Notes: generated by a model from the sequence alone, not told the origin. 64,000 nucleotides of DNA from Rhodospirillales bacterium (GCA_025352665.1 JANXSM010000128.1:1-64000); one strand, 5' to 3'. Shown: positions 1 through 9,843, numbered from the stretch's first letter. A program made the numbers and translations.

Positions 1-128
1 TCGCGCACGTCCGGCAGCGAGCGGGACATGATGGTGGACATGGCATAGGCGAGGTAGCGCTCAGACAGCGCGTCAATCAGCCGCGTGTCCTCGGTGTGCC
101 CGCCTAGCGTGTCGAGATCGTCGCTCAT
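1..128 (-). CDS. parC: DNA topoisomerase IV subunit A, N-terminal fragment (cut by window edge)
   Basis: Only the first 42 codons are in the window. The reverse strand begins with ATG at 128 and reads through [20 protein letters not shown], the very conserved start of the GyrA/ParC breakage-reunion domain. The short leader before it favours ParC over GyrA. ParC cuts and rejoins both DNA strands to decatenate daughter chromosomes, together with ParE. The ATG overlaps the recO stop by four bases (ATGA), so it is translationally coupled as the last visible gene of the housekeeping operon. The active-site tyrosine lies outside the window. Confidence 0.9.
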   Translation of the reverse strand, partial: MSDDLDTLGGHTEDTRLIDALSERYLAYAMSTIMSRSLPDVR

Positions 129-859
129 GAGCGTCCTTCAGCCAATGCCTGAACCATGTCGTACAGCGCTTGGCGTGCTTGAGGCAACGGTCGGTGATGG
201 CTTCCGAAGGCATCGCGTTCGATAAATGTTCCGGTCAGTCGCAAACCATCGCGCCAAGCCGGCAAATCGCCCTCAGAGTTGTCGCGCAGGAACGCCGGCA
301 GCGGCAACAGGCGGTCTCTCCACACGCCGGCGGCTGCGGTGGAGACAGCCCTGCCAGTCCGCGGCGAGACATAGGGCAGGTCCACGGTTTCCCCGGTGAC
401 GGCGCAATGCGACAGGTCGAGGCCAAAGCCAAGCGCCGCCAGCAGCGATAACTCCCAGCGAATGTGTTCGTTCAGCATCTGCGGTCCGGCCGGCAGGCGG
501 GCCAGAAGGCGCAGCAGCCCACCGAACACCACCGGCTGCGGCTCGCGCTCGATCAGCGCGCCGGCGGCCACGGCGCAGGCGGCAGTGAGCATGCCCAGCA
601 GCAGCCGATCTTCCATCACCAGGCTGGCCGCGGGATGCACCATCTCGGCAGTGAGGCTGCCGAGCTGTTCCTCGAGCCTTCCGACCCAGCGCAACTGCAC
701 GAGATTGCCGGGCTGCCAGAGCGCCGCGCGGCTGCGGGACTGGGCCCCGCGCGCGAGGCCACGATGGGTGCCGTGCGCCTCTGTCATCACGGTTGCGACT
801 GAATCGCCTTCGCCGAGTGGGCGCAGATCCAGGATAATGCCCGGTGCCTCCCACTCCAT
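125..859 (-). CDS. recO: DNA repair protein RecO
   Basis: At 244 residues this has the length of RecO, which works with RecR to load RecA on SSB-coated gapped DNA. The N-terminal 80 residues fit the RecO OB fold (start [20 protein letters not shown], then a G-x-x-RG-rich strand near residue 35). The middle is helical, and a weak cysteine-containing segment (LSHCAVTG) sits near residue 150 where some RecO proteins carry a zinc motif. Only one cysteine is left there, so zinc binding is unlikely. Its start overlaps the preceding stop by one base (TGATG) and its own stop overlaps parC. Confidence 0.9.
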   Translation of the reverse strand: MEWEAPGIILDLRPLGEGDSVATVMTEAHGTHRGLARGAQSRSRAALWQPGNLVQLRWVGRLEEQLGSLTAEMVHPAASLVMEDRLLLGMLTAACAVAAGALIEREPQPVVFGGLLRLLARLPAGPQMLNEHIRWELSLLAALGFGLDLSHCAVTGETVDLPYVSPRTGRAVSTAAAGVWRDRLLPLPAFLRDNSEGDLPAWRDGLRLTGTFIERDAFGSHHRPLPQARQALYDMVQALAEGRS

Positions 860-1317
860 CAGCCACCGCCCTGGCGCAGGCGCTCCATTTCGGCGACGAG
901 CTCGTGCCGGCTCGGCATAAACACATCTGGGATGGCGAGCGAGCCGGTTGGACCCTTCCGGTCACCCAGGGTCAGCAACGCCCAAGCCCGTTGTGCCGAC
1001 AAGGGTTTTGCGGTCTGCACGGCGACACCCAGCACGCTGGTCCATGCCACATTTTGGTCGCGCCACAGCCGACGCAGCGTGAGACCAGTGCGATCCAGTG
1101 TCAAATGGGTGGCGCTGGGAATCCGACAGCTGGCGAGTGAGACTGCCACAGACAGATGGTAGAGGGCGGCCAGGCAACACAGCACCAGCACCAGACCGAG
1201 ATCCTGATCCGTCAGCCCAACGCCCACCAGGAAAATCGCCAAGGCGATCCGGATGACAAGTTCTACCAGCATCGCCGTCGGCAGGCGAACCGGCGCGAAA
1301 TCAAGCCGCTCGGTCAT
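859..1317 (-). CDS. small membrane protein with PH-like C-terminal domain
   Basis: A 152-residue protein of unknown role. Two hydrophobic segments (about 14-34 and 37-57) form a helical hairpin. They are followed by a beta-rich tail (about 70-145, starting THLTLDRTGLTLRRLWRDQN) of the type seen in bacterial PH-like/YcxB-like membrane proteins, where a strand pattern follows the hairpin. That assignment is from pattern only. It overlaps the thioesterase upstream by four bases and recO downstream by one, so it belongs to the operon. No catalytic motif is visible. Confidence 0.7.
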   Translation of the reverse strand: MTERLDFAPVRLPTAMLVELVIRIALAIFLVGVGLTDQDLGLVLVLCCLAALYHLSVAVSLASCRIPSATHLTLDRTGLTLRRLWRDQNVAWTSVLGVAVQTAKPLSAQRAWALLTLGDRKGPTGSLAIPDVFMPSRHELVAEMERLRQGGG

Positions 1318-1697
1318 GCCGGCTGGGGGTCGATCGGACGGGAGCGGCGATGCTCGTCGATGGCAACGAAGGTGAAGGTCGCCTCGGTCACCTTCACCCG
1401 CGCAACATCATGGCGCTGGCGGCGCCAGGCCTCGACGAAGATGCGCATCGAGCTGCGGCCGGTGGCGAGCAGGCGGGCGTAGAGCGACACCTCGTCGCCC
1501 ACGAAGACCGGGCTCAGGAAACTCATGCCGTCGACCGCCACGGTTGCGACCCGGCCGTGCGCGCGGGTGTGAGCGATGGAGCTGGCAGCAAGATCCATCT
1601 GCGACATCAGCCAGCCTCCAAAAATGTCACCATTCGGGTTGGTGTCGGCCGGCATGGCGATGGTGCGGATGGCGAGTTCGCCGTCGAGTTCCGTCAT
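1314..1697 (-). CDS. hotdog-fold acyl-CoA thioesterase, YciA-like
   Basis: This 127-residue protein has the features of the YciA/ACOT group of hotdog thioesterases, which hydrolyse acyl-CoA to acid and CoA in the cytosol. Visible are ADTNPNGDIFGGWLMSQMDLA (N-terminal part of the hotdog helix, with the conserved N-G-x-I-F-G-G-W and the catalytic Asp) and VATVAVDGMSFLSPV. Length is typical. Four-base ATGA overlaps link it to the NUDIX gene before it and the membrane-protein gene after it. Substrate chain length cannot be read from the sequence. Confidence 0.85.
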   Translation of the reverse strand: MTELDGELAIRTIAMPADTNPNGDIFGGWLMSQMDLAASSIAHTRAHGRVATVAVDGMSFLSPVFVGDEVSLYARLLATGRSSMRIFVEAWRRQRHDVARVKVTEATFTFVAIDEHRRSRPIDPQPA

Positions 1698-2323
1698 TCG
1701 AACTCCGTGGGCAGGCCAGGATTGCGGTGATGGGCGAACATGGCGGTGAGCTGGCGCGGCAAGGTGCGGCTGAGCGACAGATCGGCCGGGATTTCATGTT
1801 CGGAAAAAAAGCCGATCTCGCTGGTCTCAAGACTGGTTGCCGCTGAACCGCCGGTTAGTTCGCACAGGAAGAACAGCCGTGTGATGGAAAATGGCGCCGG
1901 CGGCTGATTGCCCTGACGGCTGCGGTCCCACACGGCGGCCAGCTTGGTGGCGACGCAGTTGAAACCCGATTCTTCAAAAACCTCCTTCACCACGTTCTCA
2001 GCCGGCGTCAGGTTAACGTCCGCCCAGCCGCCCGGCAGCGTCCACAGATGGTTGTCGGCAGCCTCACGCACCATCAGAATGCGATCGTCGCGAAACACCG
2101 CGCCACGCACGTCAACCTTGGGGGTGGCGTAGCCGTACTGATCCTTGAACAGGGCTTCGATCCGGGTGCCGTCGGTGTTGCAATGGGCCGCCATCACCCT
2201 GGCCGCGAGTGCGCGCAGTTGCTCGTATCGTTCAAGATCATAAGGATCCTTGGCGAAGGTCAGCCCGGATTGGGCGACTGCCTGTATCTCGCGGCTCCAG
2301 ACCAGCCAATCCGGTTCCTTCAC
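1694..2323 (-). CDS. NUDIX hydrolase with N-terminal helical domain
   Basis: A 209-residue protein with two parts: an N-terminal helical region (1-65) typical of the ADP-ribose pyrophosphatase-like COG1051 group, and a NUDIX domain. The NUDIX box spans about 117-139 and ends KEVFEESGF. The first Glu of the generic box is Leu here and the Arg is Lys; I recall both in this subgroup, and the metal-binding E-x-x-E-E core is intact, so it should be active. Such enzymes hydrolyse nucleoside diphosphates linked to another moiety. Its start overlaps the era stop by four bases. Confidence 0.82.
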   Translation of the reverse strand: MKEPDWLVWSREIQAVAQSGLTFAKDPYDLERYEQLRALAARVMAAHCNTDGTRIEALFKDQYGYATPKVDVRGAVFRDDRILMVREAADNHLWTLPGGWADVNLTPAENVVKEVFEESGFNCVATKLAAVWDRSRQGNQPPAPFSITRLFFLCELTGGSAATSLETSEIGFFSEHEIPADLSLSRTLPRQLTAMFAHHRNPGLPTEFE

Positions 2324-3213
2324 CGGGGATCCTCCAACCCGATCGCCCGCAGCCGGGCGCCTTCCTCATCCCACCCGGCGCGCTCCTTGACGTTGAGGAA
2401 CAGATGCACGCGGCGCTCCAGCAACTGGCCAAGCTGGGCGCGAGCGCGGGCGCCGATTTCGCGGATACGGCTGCCGCCGGCGCCGATCAGGATGGATTTA
2501 TGGCCGGCGCGGGCGACATAAACCGTCGCCTCGATCCGCACCGAGCCGTCCGGCTTCTCCTGCCAGCTTTCGGTCTCCACAGTGGCGCCATAGGGCACCT
2601 CCTCATGCGTCTGCAGGAAAATCTGCTCACGCACCAGCTCCGCTGCCAACAGCCGGTCCGGCAGATCGGTCAGATCGTCCTCGGGGAAAAGGTAGGGGCT
2701 TTCCGGCATTGCTGCGGCCAGCGCATCCATCAGGGCGAGCACACCGTCGCCGTTGGCGGCGGATACCATGAAGGTCTCCTGGAAGACGTGGATCGCGTTG
2801 AGCGTCGCGATCAAGGGCAGCAGGTTGCCGGGGGGCACCAGGTCTGTCTTGTTGAAAACCAACCAGGCACGGCCGCCGCGCTTGCCGATCGCGGCAGCGA
2901 TTTCGCGCACCGATTCGGTGGCCCCGGCCTTTGCGTCGACCAGCAACACGACCAAGTCAGCGTCCTCCGCCCCGGCCCAGGCGGCATTGACCATGGCGCG
3001 ATCAAGCTTGCGGCGCGGTTTGAAGATGCCTGGCGTGTCGACCAGCAGGATCTGCGACTGGTTCCGCATCAGGATACCCAGCACACGAAACCGTGTCGTT
3101 TGCGCCTTTGGTGAGACAATCGACAATTTTGCGCCGGTCATCCGGTTGAGCAGTGTCGACTTGCCCGCATTCGGGGCGCCAAGAATCGCGGCGAAGCCGC
3201 ATCGGGTGGTCAT
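2320..3213 (-). CDS. era: GTPase Era
   Basis: Era binds 16S rRNA near its 3' end and acts as a checkpoint in 30S maturation. All GTPase motifs are visible: G1 GAPNAGKST (12-20), G2 region SPKAQTTR (34-41), G3 DTPG (59-62) and G4 NKTD (121-124). A C-terminal KH domain follows (about 200-285, with GHKSILIGAGGSRIREIG). At 297 residues it has normal length. It overlaps rnc by four bases; the rnc-era pair is a classical conserved couple linking rRNA processing and assembly. Confidence 0.97.
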   Translation of the reverse strand: MTTRCGFAAILGAPNAGKSTLLNRMTGAKLSIVSPKAQTTRFRVLGILMRNQSQILLVDTPGIFKPRRKLDRAMVNAAWAGAEDADLVVLLVDAKAGATESVREIAAAIGKRGGRAWLVFNKTDLVPPGNLLPLIATLNAIHVFQETFMVSAANGDGVLALMDALAAAMPESPYLFPEDDLTDLPDRLLAAELVREQIFLQTHEEVPYGATVETESWQEKPDGSVRIEATVYVARAGHKSILIGAGGSRIREIGARARAQLGQLLERRVHLFLNVKERAGWDEEGARLRAIGLEDPR

Positions 3214-3968
3214 GTATTCAGTCTTTCAAGAAGGTCATGCGCCGCCGCCTGCTCGGCCAGGCGCTTGCTGCCGCCGGTGCCGGATGCGGTATGGGTGCCG
3301 ACGGTGACGGCGATGACGAAAACCGGCGCGTGCGACGGGCCTTCGGCGGAGACGGTCTCATAAAACGGCAAGGCCAGGCCACGGTGCAACGCCCATTCCT
3401 GCAGCCCGGTCTTGGAATCCTTGGGTGGGTCAATTTGCTCGGCGATGACGTGCCCCCAGGCGCGGCGGACGAAGGCGCGCGCCGGCTCGATGCCGCCATC
3501 GAGATAGAGTGCACCGATCACCGCCTCTGTGGCATCCGCCAACACGGTGGCCAGCTTGCGAACGCCCGCCTTGCTTTCGCTGGGTGAGACGGAGAGCGCT
3601 GCTGCGAGACCAAGCTCATCGGCAATCTTCGCGAGCACCGGTTGAGACACCAGCAGCGCCAGTCGCCGACCCAGCCCGCCTTCGTTCTCGCGGGGGTAGC
3701 GCTCGGCAAGCCATTCGGCGATCAACAGGCCGAGCACGCGGTCTCCGACGAATTCCAGCCGCTCGTTGCTGTGCGACTGCGTGCGCTTGCCGGCCCACGT
3801 ACTAAGGGCTGCCGAGCGGTGGGTCAGCGCCTCCGCCAGAAGCTCCGGCCGCGCGAAGCTGTGGGCGAGAAGCGCCTCGACCCGGTTCGGCGACGAGGGG
3901 TTCAGGTTATCCCCGATAACAGGCGCGACCAGCGGATTTCGAACGGCCATTCCCAGAACTCCCACCAC
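3210..3968 (-). CDS. rnc: ribonuclease III
   Basis: RNase III cleaves double-stranded RNA, including rRNA precursors. The signature NERLEFVGDRVLG lies near residues 68-80 of the longest reading. A second acidic site (DATEAVIGALYLDGG) follows, and a double-stranded RNA-binding domain fills the last 75 residues (GLQEWALHRG then GGSKRLAEQAAAHDLLERL). The longest ATG overlaps lepB by 67 bases, which is unusual. An ATG at 3950 (MAVRNPL) or a non-ATG codon closer to the lepB stop at 3902 may be the true start; I see no decisive ribosome binding site. Confidence 0.95.
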   Translation of the reverse strand: MVGVLGMAVRNPLVAPVIGDNLNPSSPNRVEALLAHSFARPELLAEALTHRSAALSTWAGKRTQSHSNERLEFVGDRVLGLLIAEWLAERYPRENEGGLGRRLALLVSQPVLAKIADELGLAAALSVSPSESKAGVRKLATVLADATEAVIGALYLDGGIEPARAFVRRAWGHVIAEQIDPPKDSKTGLQEWALHRGLALPFYETVSAEGPSHAPVFVIAVTVGTHTASGTGGSKRLAEQAAAHDLLERLNT

Positions 3969-4660
3969 CAGGCGGTCGCATCCACGGAGAAAAAGATGAA
4001 TTCGGCGCGGCCAACCAGGTTTTCGACCGGAATGAAGCCGACAGCACTGAGGACGCGGCTGTCCAGGCTGTTGTCCCGGTTGTCGCCCATTGCGAAAACA
4101 TATCCGGGCGGCACGTCATACACCTGGGTGTCGTCCAGCTGCTCGTGGTCGGAAGCCTTAAGGATATAGTGCTGGCGCGCCGGCGCACCGTCAACTCCCG
4201 GCAAGGTCTCAAGATAGCGCTTCATCAGCATGCGCGGGCCATCGCCCTCGGCCACCGCATCGCCGGCTGCGACTCGGCTGACCTGGGTGCCGTTGATGAA
4301 CAGTTGGCCACCCTTCATCTGGATGTGGTCGCCGGGTAGGCCCACGATGCGCTTGATATAGTCGGTCTCGTTGTCGCGCGGCAGCTTGAACACCGCGACG
4401 TCGCCGCGGGCCGGCAGCTTGCCGAAGATGCGGCCATGGAACAGGGGCGGCGACAGTGGCATCGAATAACGCGAATAGCCGTAGCTGAATTTCGAAACGA
4501 AAAGGTAGTCACCAACCAGCAACGTCGGGATCATCGAGCCGGACGGGATGTTGAAGGGCTCGAATGCGACCGTACGAATGCCGATGGCAATGAGGCCGGC
4601 GTACACGATGGTTTTGAGGTTCTCGAGCGTGAACAGCCCGTCGGAGGTGCGTTTGCTCAT
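3902..4660 (-). CDS. lepB: signal peptidase I
   Basis: Membrane serine protease that removes signal peptides from exported proteins. One transmembrane helix lies near residues 17-32. The catalytic serine is S42 in NIPSGSMIPTL and the general-base lysine is K103 in DYIKRIVGLPGD. The conserved box AMGDNRDNSLDSR follows near 190. Length (252) is usual for alphaproteobacteria. It sits between acpS (69-bp gap) and rnc; the lepB-rnc-era order is conserved in this class. Confidence 0.96.
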   Translation of the reverse strand: MSKRTSDGLFTLENLKTIVYAGLIAIGIRTVAFEPFNIPSGSMIPTLLVGDYLFVSKFSYGYSRYSMPLSPPLFHGRIFGKLPARGDVAVFKLPRDNETDYIKRIVGLPGDHIQMKGGQLFINGTQVSRVAAGDAVAEGDGPRMLMKRYLETLPGVDGAPARQHYILKASDHEQLDDTQVYDVPPGYVFAMGDNRDNSLDSRVLSAVGFIPVENLVGRAEFIFFSVDATAWWWEFWEWPFEIRWSRLLSGIT

Positions 4661-4729
4661 GAAATGGCCATGACGGGGGATCGGTCCGGAAGAGAGGTGC
4701 TCGGGATGAACCCTAGGCGTTCCCGCATG

Positions 4730-5137
4730 TCAAGCGAGCGGCTCCGCCGACAGGATCACCTGTGCGTAGGCGTAAGGGTATTCGTCAGTCATTGTCAGGT
4801 CCAGGCGTGCGACATGACCCGCAGGTGTCAAAGCAGCAAGGCGCACGGCAGCACCTCCGCACAGGTCGAAGCCAGGCTGGCCGCCGGGATGGTTGATCAC
4901 GCCAAGATCGGACATGAACACGCCGCGGGCGAAGCCGGTTCCGAGCGCCTTGGCGCACGCTTCCTTGGCAGCGAAGCGCTTGGCATAGGTGCCGGTACGG
5001 TTGGTCCCAGAACGACGCTCTGCGCGGCGGATCTCAGCTTCGGTGAACACGCGCTGGATGAACCGATCGCCAAAACGCTCCAAAGCGCGTTCGATCCTGC
5101 GGATGTCGCAGATATCGGAACCTACACCCAAAATCAT
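4730..5137 (-). CDS. acpS: holo-[acyl-carrier-protein] synthase
   Basis: Transfers 4'-phosphopantetheine from CoA to apo-ACP. The 135-residue sequence starts [16 protein letters not shown] with the metal-binding Asp at residue 8, and has the second signature [13 protein letters not shown] with Glu59. The ATG overlaps the spoT stop by four bases. In many alphaproteobacteria pdxJ lies directly upstream of acpS; here spoT takes that place, so pdxJ has either moved or is absent from this locus. Confidence 0.93.
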   Translation of the reverse strand: MILGVGSDICDIRRIERALERFGDRFIQRVFTEAEIRRAERRSGTNRTGTYAKRFAAKEACAKALGTGFARGVFMSDLGVINHPGGQPGFDLCGGAAVRLAALTPAGHVARLDLTMTDEYPYAYAQVILSAEPLA

Positions 5138-7374
5138 CCGCGGGCCCGCTCGACCTGGTGAATGCCTGGGGCCGCGCGCAGGCCGGCGATAACGTTGGAC
5201 AAGTGGCGCAGGTCGCGTACTTCCACATCGACGAGAATCTCGAAGAAATCCGCTTGGCGATTAAGAATTTTTAGGTTGGCGACGGCGCCATCCTGCTTAG
5301 CGATGGCGTTGGTGACACTGGCCAACGCCGTCGGCTCGTTATGGGCGATCACGCTGATACGGCCGATATGCCCGTCCGCCTCACCTTTCTGCGGCGTGAA
5401 GGCGGAGGGGTCCCAGTCGACATCGATGAACCGCTCCGGCGTGGCGGCGAAGGTTTCAAGCGTCGGACAATCCTTGGTGTGGATAGTCACACCCTTGCCG
5501 GTGGCGACGATCCCCACGATGCGGTCGCCGGCCAGTGGATGGCAGCAGCCGGCGTATTGAATAGCCATGCCCGGCACCAGCCCGGTGATAGGCAAATGAT
5601 GGCCGATGCGCGCCGCGGTCTGGCGGTTGCCGACCTGGGGCATCATGCGCGGCGTGCGCGGTGCCTGGCGCAGCTCCGGGTAGGCTGCCAGCACGACGTC
5701 CTTGGGCCCCAGATTGCCGTTGCCGACGGCTATGTAGAGATCGTCGAGATTGGCCTGCTTGAGCTGCTTCAGGGCGGGCTCGAGTATCTTTTCCGATCCG
5801 TCAACGCCGTCCTGGCGGAATGCTCTGGCCAGCGCCGCACGCCCCGCATCGCGATTCACCTGGCGCTGCTGCTGCTGCACGAAGCGGCGAATCCGCGCCC
5901 GCGCCTTGCCGGTAACAGCAAAACGCTCCCATTGCGGGCTCGGGGTGCCCCCGCGAGAGGTCATGATCTCGACTTGGTCGCCGTTCTGCAGCTCGTGGCG
6001 CAGTGGCAGCAGGCGGCCATTGATCTTGGCACCGACACAGGTGTCGCCGACCTGGGAATGCACGGCATAGGCAAAGTCGATTGGCGTGGCGCCGCGCGGC
6101 AGCTGGATCAGCTGGCCCTTGGGCGTGAAGCAGAACACTTGGTCCTGGTAGAGTTCGAGCTTGGTATTCTCCAGGAACTCATCCGGCGTCGAGTTTTCCA
6201 GAATTTCCAGAAGGTCCTGCACCCAGCGGAATTTCTGCGCCTCCTGGGCGGCGGCGTCGTGCTGCTTGTAGATCCAGTGTGCGGCCACGCCGTTTTCGGC
6301 GACGTTCTGCATGTCCTCGGTGCGGATCTGCACCTCGATCTTCTGGTTGCGCGGCGAGCGGAGCGTGACGCCGGTGTGGATCGACTGGTAGCCATTGGAT
6401 TTTGGGGTCGAGATGTAGTCCTTGAACCGACCGGCTATCACGGGATAGGCCGCATGGATCGCACCAAGGGCCGCATAACAGGCCTCGCGGGTCGGTACCG
6501 CGATCCGAAATGCCATGATATCAGAGAGTTGTTCAAACTGCACGTTGCGGCGCTGCATCTTCTCCCAGATGGAGAATGGCGATTTCTCCCGTCCGGTCAC
6601 CTCGATCACTGTAACGCCCTGCTCGTGGCACACGCGGGCGAGCTCGTGGCGGACCTCCTCGATGACGTCTGCACCCTGCCCGCGTAGAAAATTCAGCCGC
6701 GCCTGGATGCTGTCATAGGCCTCGGGGTCGAGCTGGGCGAAGGAGAGCGTCTGCAGTTCGGTTTTGACCGCCTCCATACCGATGCGTTCGGCGAGCGGGG
6801 CGTAGATATCCATGGTCTCGCGGGCGATGCGAGCCCGCCGTGGGGCCTGCTGCACCGCACCAAGTGTTCGCATGTTGTGCAGCCGGTCGGCGAGCTTGAC
6901 CAGCAGAACCCGGATGTCTTTGGACATCGCAAGCACCAGCTTACGGAAATTTTCGGCCTGCTTGGTTCGATCCGATTGCAGTTCGAGCCGGGTGAGTTTG
7001 GTCACCCCATCGACGAGGCCTGCGATCTCTGTCCCAAACTCACGGCTGAGCTGCGTCAGCGTGATCGACGTGTCCTCGATCACGTCGTGCAGCAGGGCAG
7101 TGACGATGCTGGCGGTATCCAGCCTGTAGCCGGCCAGGATGTCGGCAACGGCCAATGGATGGATGATATACGGTTCGCCGTTGTCACGTTTCTGTGCGCT
7201 GTGCGCCTGGGTGGCGACAGCGACAGCCGACTCGATCAGACCGACATCGGCCTTTGGATCATATTGCCGGACCTTCGTCGCCAGGGCCGAGCCGGCCGAG
7301 GCGGTCGTGCTCGTCACGCCATCCGGCGCGCGAAAGGCGCCGGCGCGCCATCGGCCTTGCGCGCCGGCGGTCAT
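5134..7374 (-). CDS. spoT: bifunctional (p)ppGpp synthetase/hydrolase (RelA/SpoT family)
   Basis: At 746 residues this is a full-length Rel protein. The N-terminal HD hydrolase domain has H72 ([10 protein letters not shown]) and H96-D97 (LLHDVIEDT). The synthetase domain (about 250-390) shows [20 protein letters not shown] and [13 protein letters not shown] domain ([15 protein letters not shown], near 450) and a C-terminal ACT domain (about 665-740) follow. The intact HD motif supports both degradation and synthesis of the alarmone. It lies 6 bases after rpoZ; rpoZ-spoT adjacency is widespread and fits the role of omega in the ppGpp response. Confidence 0.96.
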   Translation of the reverse strand: MTAGAQGRWRAGAFRAPDGVTSTTASAGSALATKVRQYDPKADVGLIESAVAVATQAHSAQKRDNGEPYIIHPLAVADILAGYRLDTASIVTALLHDVIEDTSITLTQLSREFGTEIAGLVDGVTKLTRLELQSDRTKQAENFRKLVLAMSKDIRVLLVKLADRLHNMRTLGAVQQAPRRARIARETMDIYAPLAERIGMEAVKTELQTLSFAQLDPEAYDSIQARLNFLRGQGADVIEEVRHELARVCHEQGVTVIEVTGREKSPFSIWEKMQRRNVQFEQLSDIMAFRIAVPTREACYAALGAIHAAYPVIAGRFKDYISTPKSNGYQSIHTGVTLRSPRNQKIEVQIRTEDMQNVAENGVAAHWIYKQHDAAAQEAQKFRWVQDLLEILENSTPDEFLENTKLELYQDQVFCFTPKGQLIQLPRGATPIDFAYAVHSQVGDTCVGAKINGRLLPLRHELQNGDQVEIMTSRGGTPSPQWERFAVTGKARARIRRFVQQQQRQVNRDAGRAALARAFRQDGVDGSEKILEPALKQLKQANLDDLYIAVGNGNLGPKDVVLAAYPELRQAPRTPRMMPQVGNRQTAARIGHHLPITGLVPGMAIQYAGCCHPLAGDRIVGIVATGKGVTIHTKDCPTLETFAATPERFIDVDWDPSAFTPQKGEADGHIGRISVIAHNEPTALASVTNAIAKQDGAVANLKILNRQADFFEILVDVEVRDLRHLSNVIAGLRAAPGIHQVERARG

Positions 7375-7380
7375 TTATCG

Positions 7381-7788
7381 CTACCGGCGGCCGCGGCCAC
7401 CAAGTTCGGCCTCAATGGCCGCTTCGATGTCGTCCGGCGAGAGTTCCTCGCCGTCGACCGGAAGGGTCTGCCCCTCGTCGGCGTCGGCACTATCCTGCAG
7501 GCCAAAGATGTTCTGGTCAGTCGGGATGAGGTCGAGCACCTCCTCGTCAGCAGGCTCCGGCTCGGGCGCACGCGACAGCGACTTCAGCAGATCGGCGTTC
7601 AGCTTTTCGAGCGTGATCGTCTCATCGGCGATCTCACGCAGCGCCACCACCGGATTTTTGTCATTGTCCCGTTCCACGGTAATTTCCTCACCGCGCGCGA
7701 TGTTGCGTGCCCGCTGGGCAGCAAGCAGCACTAGTTCGAAGCGATTCGGGATGCGTTGGACGCAATCTTCAACGGTCACGCGAGCCAT
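7381..7788 (-). CDS. rpoZ: RNA polymerase omega subunit
   Basis: The protein starts [19 protein letters not shown], the diagnostic omega N-terminus, and is 135 residues long. The first 75 residues form the conserved fold ([13 protein letters not shown], then ADETI). The rest is an acidic Asp/Glu-rich tail, longer than in E. coli but common in alphaproteobacteria. I chose the ATG at 7788 because GGAG stands about 9 bases upstream and the longer open frame before it reads as low-complexity non-coding sequence overlapping folK. It is followed after 6 bases by spoT. Confidence 0.95.
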   Translation of the reverse strand: MARVTVEDCVQRIPNRFELVLLAAQRARNIARGEEITVERDNDKNPVVALREIADETITLEKLNADLLKSLSRAPEPEPADEEVLDLIPTDQNIFGLQDSADADEGQTLPVDGEELSPDDIEAAIEAELGGRGRR

Positions 7789-7856
7789 GCGTTCAACTCC
7801 AGTCTTTTGCTTTGAGCGAACCCACCATATGACGTGATCGCACGGCGCTTGCAAGC

Positions 7857-8387
7857 TTAGATTGGCGTAGCGTCCTGGGCGGGCAGAGAAGCCAGCAATG
7901 CGGCGGCGGTCAGACCCAATCCGGGATGAAGCCACTCTGGCTGAATGTCGCACAGCGGCGCGAGGACGAAGGCCCGAAGATGGGCGCGCGGGTGTGGCAG
8001 GATCGGGTCCGGTGACTCTCGGACGCCGTTACCCATTGCGATGATGTCAAGGTCGAGCGTGCGCGGTGCATTGGCGGTGGTGCGGACGCGGCCGGCCTGG
8101 TTTTCGATCACCTGCAATTGGGCAAGAAGCCATTCTGGATCGGCGACACCTTCCAGACGCACAACGCCATTGACGTAATCGGGGCCACCCGGCGGGATCG
8201 GCGCCGTTCGGAACCAGCGCGATTGGCCGCTGACGCGCAGGCCCGGCAGATCATGCAGAGCCTGAACTGCCGCACTACAGGTCGCCAGGGCGTCGCGGCC
8301 GTCCGGCCCGGGAAGATTGGCACCAACGGCAATGAAGATTGGCGCTATAAACTTCGGTTCAGCCTGCAATGAAACGTTCATTTTCAC
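7857..8387 (-). CDS. folK: 2-amino-4-hydroxy-6-hydroxymethyldihydropteridine pyrophosphokinase
   Basis: HPPK transfers pyrophosphate from ATP to the pterin in folate synthesis. The motif [13 protein letters not shown] (about 107-119) is the HPPK signature with the two metal-binding aspartates. IAVGANLPG opens the fold and the segment [23 protein letters not shown] matches the pterin-binding strand. The 176-residue length is usual. It is the first gene of the minus-strand housekeeping operon, 68 bp before rpoZ, and is divergent from the NYN gene. Confidence 0.93.
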   Translation of the reverse strand: MKMNVSLQAEPKFIAPIFIAVGANLPGPDGRDALATCSAAVQALHDLPGLRVSGQSRWFRTAPIPPGGPDYVNGVVRLEGVADPEWLLAQLQVIENQAGRVRTTANAPRTLDLDIIAMGNGVRESPDPILPHPRAHLRAFVLAPLCDIQPEWLHPGLGLTAAALLASLPAQDATPI

Positions 8388-8557
8388 CTTTTAGTCATAC
8401 ATCTGACGGATTATGGTTCCGCCCAGCGGACGAAACGGTCCCGCATCGGGAACGCCATCGCAACGCGGTGGTGTGACGTGTATTTAATGCGGTTGACCAG
8501 ATCATCCTCGCCAAACGATTTCCAGCAATCCAAAATCATCAGCCGGGACATTTTACC

Positions 8558-9166
8558 ATGCATTTTCTTCCGACCGAGCGTGTCGCACTGTTTATCGACG
8601 GCGCGAATCTGTACTCAGCCTCCCGCAACCTTGGGTTCGACGTTGATTACCGAAATTTGCTGGAGACGTTTCGCAAACGCGCCCACGTCATCCGCGCATA
8701 CTATTACTCGGCTGTGCTGGAGACCGAGGAATATTCGCCCCTGAAGCCGCTCACCGACTGGCTGGCCTATAATGGCTACACGCTGGTGACCAAGCCCGCT
8801 AAGGAGTTCACGGACGCTGCCGGCCGCCGGCGTATCAAGGGGAACATGGACATCGAACTGGCGATCGACATGCTGGAGCTGGCCGACAAGATCGACCATG
8901 CCGTGCTGTTCAGCGGCGACAGCGATTTCCGCCGCCTGGTGGAAGCCGTACAGCGCAGGGGGGTGCGCGTGTCGGTGATCTCCTCCATCCGCACAACGCC
9001 ACCGATGGTGGCGGATGAGCTGCGTCGCCAGGCCGACCAGTTCATCGAGCTGGCCGAAATCGCCCCGGAGTTCACCCGCAGACAGACGGAACCGCGCCCC
9101 ACTCGCCCCACCGCCAGCCGCGTGACACCGGCCGAACCCTACGCCGACGCTGCCGAGTTGGGCTGA
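8558..9166 (+). CDS. NYN-domain (LabA/DUF88) putative ribonuclease
   Basis: A 202-residue protein with the NYN/PIN-like nuclease fold. The acidic residues expected for metal binding are visible: D14 in LFIDGANLY, the Asp in KGNMDIELAIDML near 109, and GDSDFRRLVEAV near 130. The C-terminal 35 residues are Pro/Arg-rich and probably disordered. Proteins of this group are thought to cleave RNA, but most have no known target. It is separated by 14 bases from the uracil-DNA glycosylase gene, so the two are likely co-transcribed. Its 5' region (8388-8557) is shared with divergent folK. Confidence 0.9.
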   Translation: MHFLPTERVALFIDGANLYSASRNLGFDVDYRNLLETFRKRAHVIRAYYYSAVLETEEYSPLKPLTDWLAYNGYTLVTKPAKEFTDAAGRRRIKGNMDIELAIDMLELADKIDHAVLFSGDSDFRRLVEAVQRRGVRVSVISSIRTTPPMVADELRRQADQFIELAEIAPEFTRRQTEPRPTRPTASRVTPAEPYADAAELG

Positions 9167-9180
9167 GTGAAAGATCCGAC

Positions 9181-9843
9181 ATGACCCTGTTGGCAGACGT
9201 CGACCAGATTGCAGCCCCTCCCCGCGACTGCCCGCTGTGCCCCAGGCTGGTGGCCTATCGGGCAAGCAATCAGCAGGCGAACCCGGCGTGGTTCAATGGT
9301 CCGGTACCGAGTTTCGGTTCGGCCGACGCGCAGCTGTTGGTGGTAGGCATGGCGCCCGGGGTCAAGGGCGCCAATCGCACCGGCCGCCCTTTTACCGGCG
9401 ACCATGCAGGGTTGCTGCTTTATCAAACCCTGCTGCAGTTCGGCTTTGCCAAAGGCGAATACGGTGCCGATCCCAATGACGGGCTGACCTTGAACGATTG
9501 CCGCATCGTCAATGCCGTGCGCTGCGTGCCGCCCGCCAATCTGCCGGAGCCGAAGGAGGTCTCGACCTGCAACAGCTTCCTGCGCGCGGAGTTGCAGGGC
9601 ATGCCTGCGCTTAAGGTTGTGCTTGCGCTCGGCGTACTTGCGCATGCCGCAGTGCTGAAGGCCTGTGGCATTCCCCCTGCCCGCATCCGCTTCAACCACG
9701 GCACCATTCACGAACTGCCAGACGGGCTACTGGTCGCGGACAGCTATCACGTCTCGCGCTACAACACTTCGACCCGCCGGCTTACCCCCGAGATGTTCGA
9801 GGCGGTGATCTTCCAGGTGACCCGCCGAGTACGCGAGGGCTAG
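9181..9843 (+). CDS. uracil-DNA glycosylase, family 5 (UdgB)-like
   Basis: Removes uracil and related deaminated bases from DNA. The N-terminal GMAPGVKGANRTGRPFTGD (57-74) and the C-terminal HVSRYNTSTRRLT are the two active-site motifs of the UdgB type. The first lacks the Asp/Asn of classical Ung, as is normal for family 5. Four cysteines placed for a [4Fe-4S] cluster are C17, C20, C115 and C130. The TAG stop is built from a TA that is duplicated by an inserted element, followed by the first G of that element; without the insertion the stop would still be TAG, formed by the CTAGAGC start of a repeat. Confidence 0.88.
   Translation: MTLLADVDQIAAPPRDCPLCPRLVAYRASNQQANPAWFNGPVPSFGSADAQLLVVGMAPGVKGANRTGRPFTGDHAGLLLYQTLLQFGFAKGEYGADPNDGLTLNDCRIVNAVRCVPPANLPEPKEVSTCNSFLRAELQGMPALKVVLALGVLAHAAVLKACGIPPARIRFNHGTIHELPDGLLVADSYHVSRYNTSTRRLTPEMFEAVIFQVTRRVREG

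Noticed and set aside
1694-2323. NUDIX protein as an inactive homologue
   Set aside because: The first Glu of the box is Leu and the Arg is Lys, but both occur in this subgroup as I know it and the E-x-x-E-E metal ligands remain.
5341-6687. 448-codon open frame antisense to spoT
   Set aside because: spoT has all expected domains on the other strand; the mirror frame has low-complexity composition and no recognisable fold.
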